Below, piece by piece: positions 15,350-15,577 of a stretch of DNA of 15,577 bases. Origin of the DNA: DASPXY01 sp038227745 (GTDB lineage Bacteria > Planctomycetota > Planctomycetia > Gemmatales > Gemmataceae); assembly GCA_038227745.1 (NCBI GenBank), contig JBBRPS010000149.1, positions 1 through 15,577 on the forward strand, in the 5' to 3' direction. The translations under genes were made by a program, and so were the position numbers. The notes under the pieces are model-generated. The model was given only the letters and a program-made list of their open reading frames with translations, was not told the DNA's origin and did no database searches. Every line of letters begins with the position of its first letter. Positions within the stretch are counted from its first letter, which is position 1.

Positions 15350-15396
15350 CCCGCTTGCGGGTTAGCGAGGAAACTGCCCGCTCACCCGCAAGCGGG
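15350..15396. repeat. 13-bp perfect inverted repeat upstream of the kinase gene
   Basis: CCCGCTTGCGGGT (15350-15362) and ACCCGCAAGCGGG (15384-15396) are exact complements with a 21-nt spacer; each arm is itself a small palindrome (CCCGC-N2-GCGGG). It lies 74 nt upstream of the kinase start, so it may be an operator or part of a dispersed intergenic repeat. No confident promoter box was found in 15277-15349. Confidence 0.7.
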
Positions 15397-15525
15397 GAGT
15401 CGGCACCGGACCGCCGAGCGTTTAGTGGCCGATGAGCGGGCGACGGAATGATTGTAACCGTCCGGGAGAACTGCTTGCAAGCAACTGGCTTCAGCGCAGC
15501 CCCGTGGCAGCGGTTTTTCCGTAGC

Positions 15526-15577
15526 CACAAGCGGCCTCGCTTGTGAGCCCCCAGGCATGGGCTCACAAGCGAGGCCG
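15526..15577. repeat. 19-bp perfect inverted repeat at window end
   Basis: Bases 15532-15550 are exactly complementary to 15559-15577 with an 8-nt loop. The left side also folds alternatively, as CACAAGCG (15526-15533) with CGCTTGTG (15538-15545). The CACAAGCG unit thus occurs three times in alternating orientation, the same logic as the GCAACA array at the other end of the window. The repeat may continue beyond the window. Bases 15397-15525 show no gene. Confidence 0.75.

Noticed and set aside
1..15577. Insertion sequence or integrase explaining the island
   Set aside because: No transposase, integrase, tRNA or rRNA was recognised on either strand; mobility is suggested only by duplications.

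Overview
The window looks like an accessory, defence-rich island from a high-GC planctomycete, most likely Gemmataceae. The basis is a Ser/Thr kinase fused to a formylglycine-generating-enzyme-like domain at the right end, small coiled-coil/membrane proteins of planctomycete style, G+C-rich codons, and gene neighbours dominated by defence families. No species call can be made from sequence reading alone.

Layout. (1) 1-64: a three-unit, 20-bp-period palindromic repeat. (2) 172-564: a decayed partial copy (copy A) of the C-terminal part of a Dnd-associated putative methyltransferase. (3) 560-2107, minus strand: four small genes of unknown function in one direction. (4) 2198-3083: a longer, open copy (copy B) of the same fragment, lacking the methyltransferase domain; a tiny third copy (C) lies at 3160-3216. 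(5) 3282-6439, plus strand: a promoter, then a ComM/YifB-type AAA+ ATPase carrying an extra N-terminal module, then an HNH endonuclease whose N-terminus resembles the sulfur-binding domain of phosphorothioate-dependent McrA enzymes. (6) 6531-8277: promoter, candidate retron ncRNA (msr-msd) and a retron-type reverse transcriptase fused to a TIR domain. Its YADD box reads YAAD. (7) 8278-8890: a very long hairpin, a second promoter and a structured leader with a terminator-like T-run. (8) 8891-9889: a DUF3800 protein. (9) 9955-12595: a ruined dndC (stops, frameshifts, large deletion) and a 3'-truncated dndD. (10) 12535-15276, minus strand: a receptor-like Ser/Thr kinase with FGE-like C-terminus, followed by palindromic repeats to the window end.

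How the parts fit. Three independent remnants (methyltransferase fragment, dndC, dndD) say that a DNA phosphorothioation (dnd) locus once occupied this place and died. An apparently intact endonuclease of the phosphorothioate-recognising type now sits between the remnants. Such an enzyme would be toxic in a cell with active phosphorothioation, so decay of dnd and presence of the nuclease are mutually consistent (inference). Next to it is the retron-like unit: promoter, folded RNA, RT-TIR, then DUF3800 behind its own promoter. The TIR part looks catalytically complete, while the RT active site lacks its first YxDD aspartate. That makes it either a recently killed retron or an RT-fold protein that no longer needs polymerisation.

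The most promising novel items are the RT(YAAD)-TIR with its candidate ncRNA, the ComM chimera beside the sulfur-binding-type HNH nuclease, and the structured leader in front of DUF3800.
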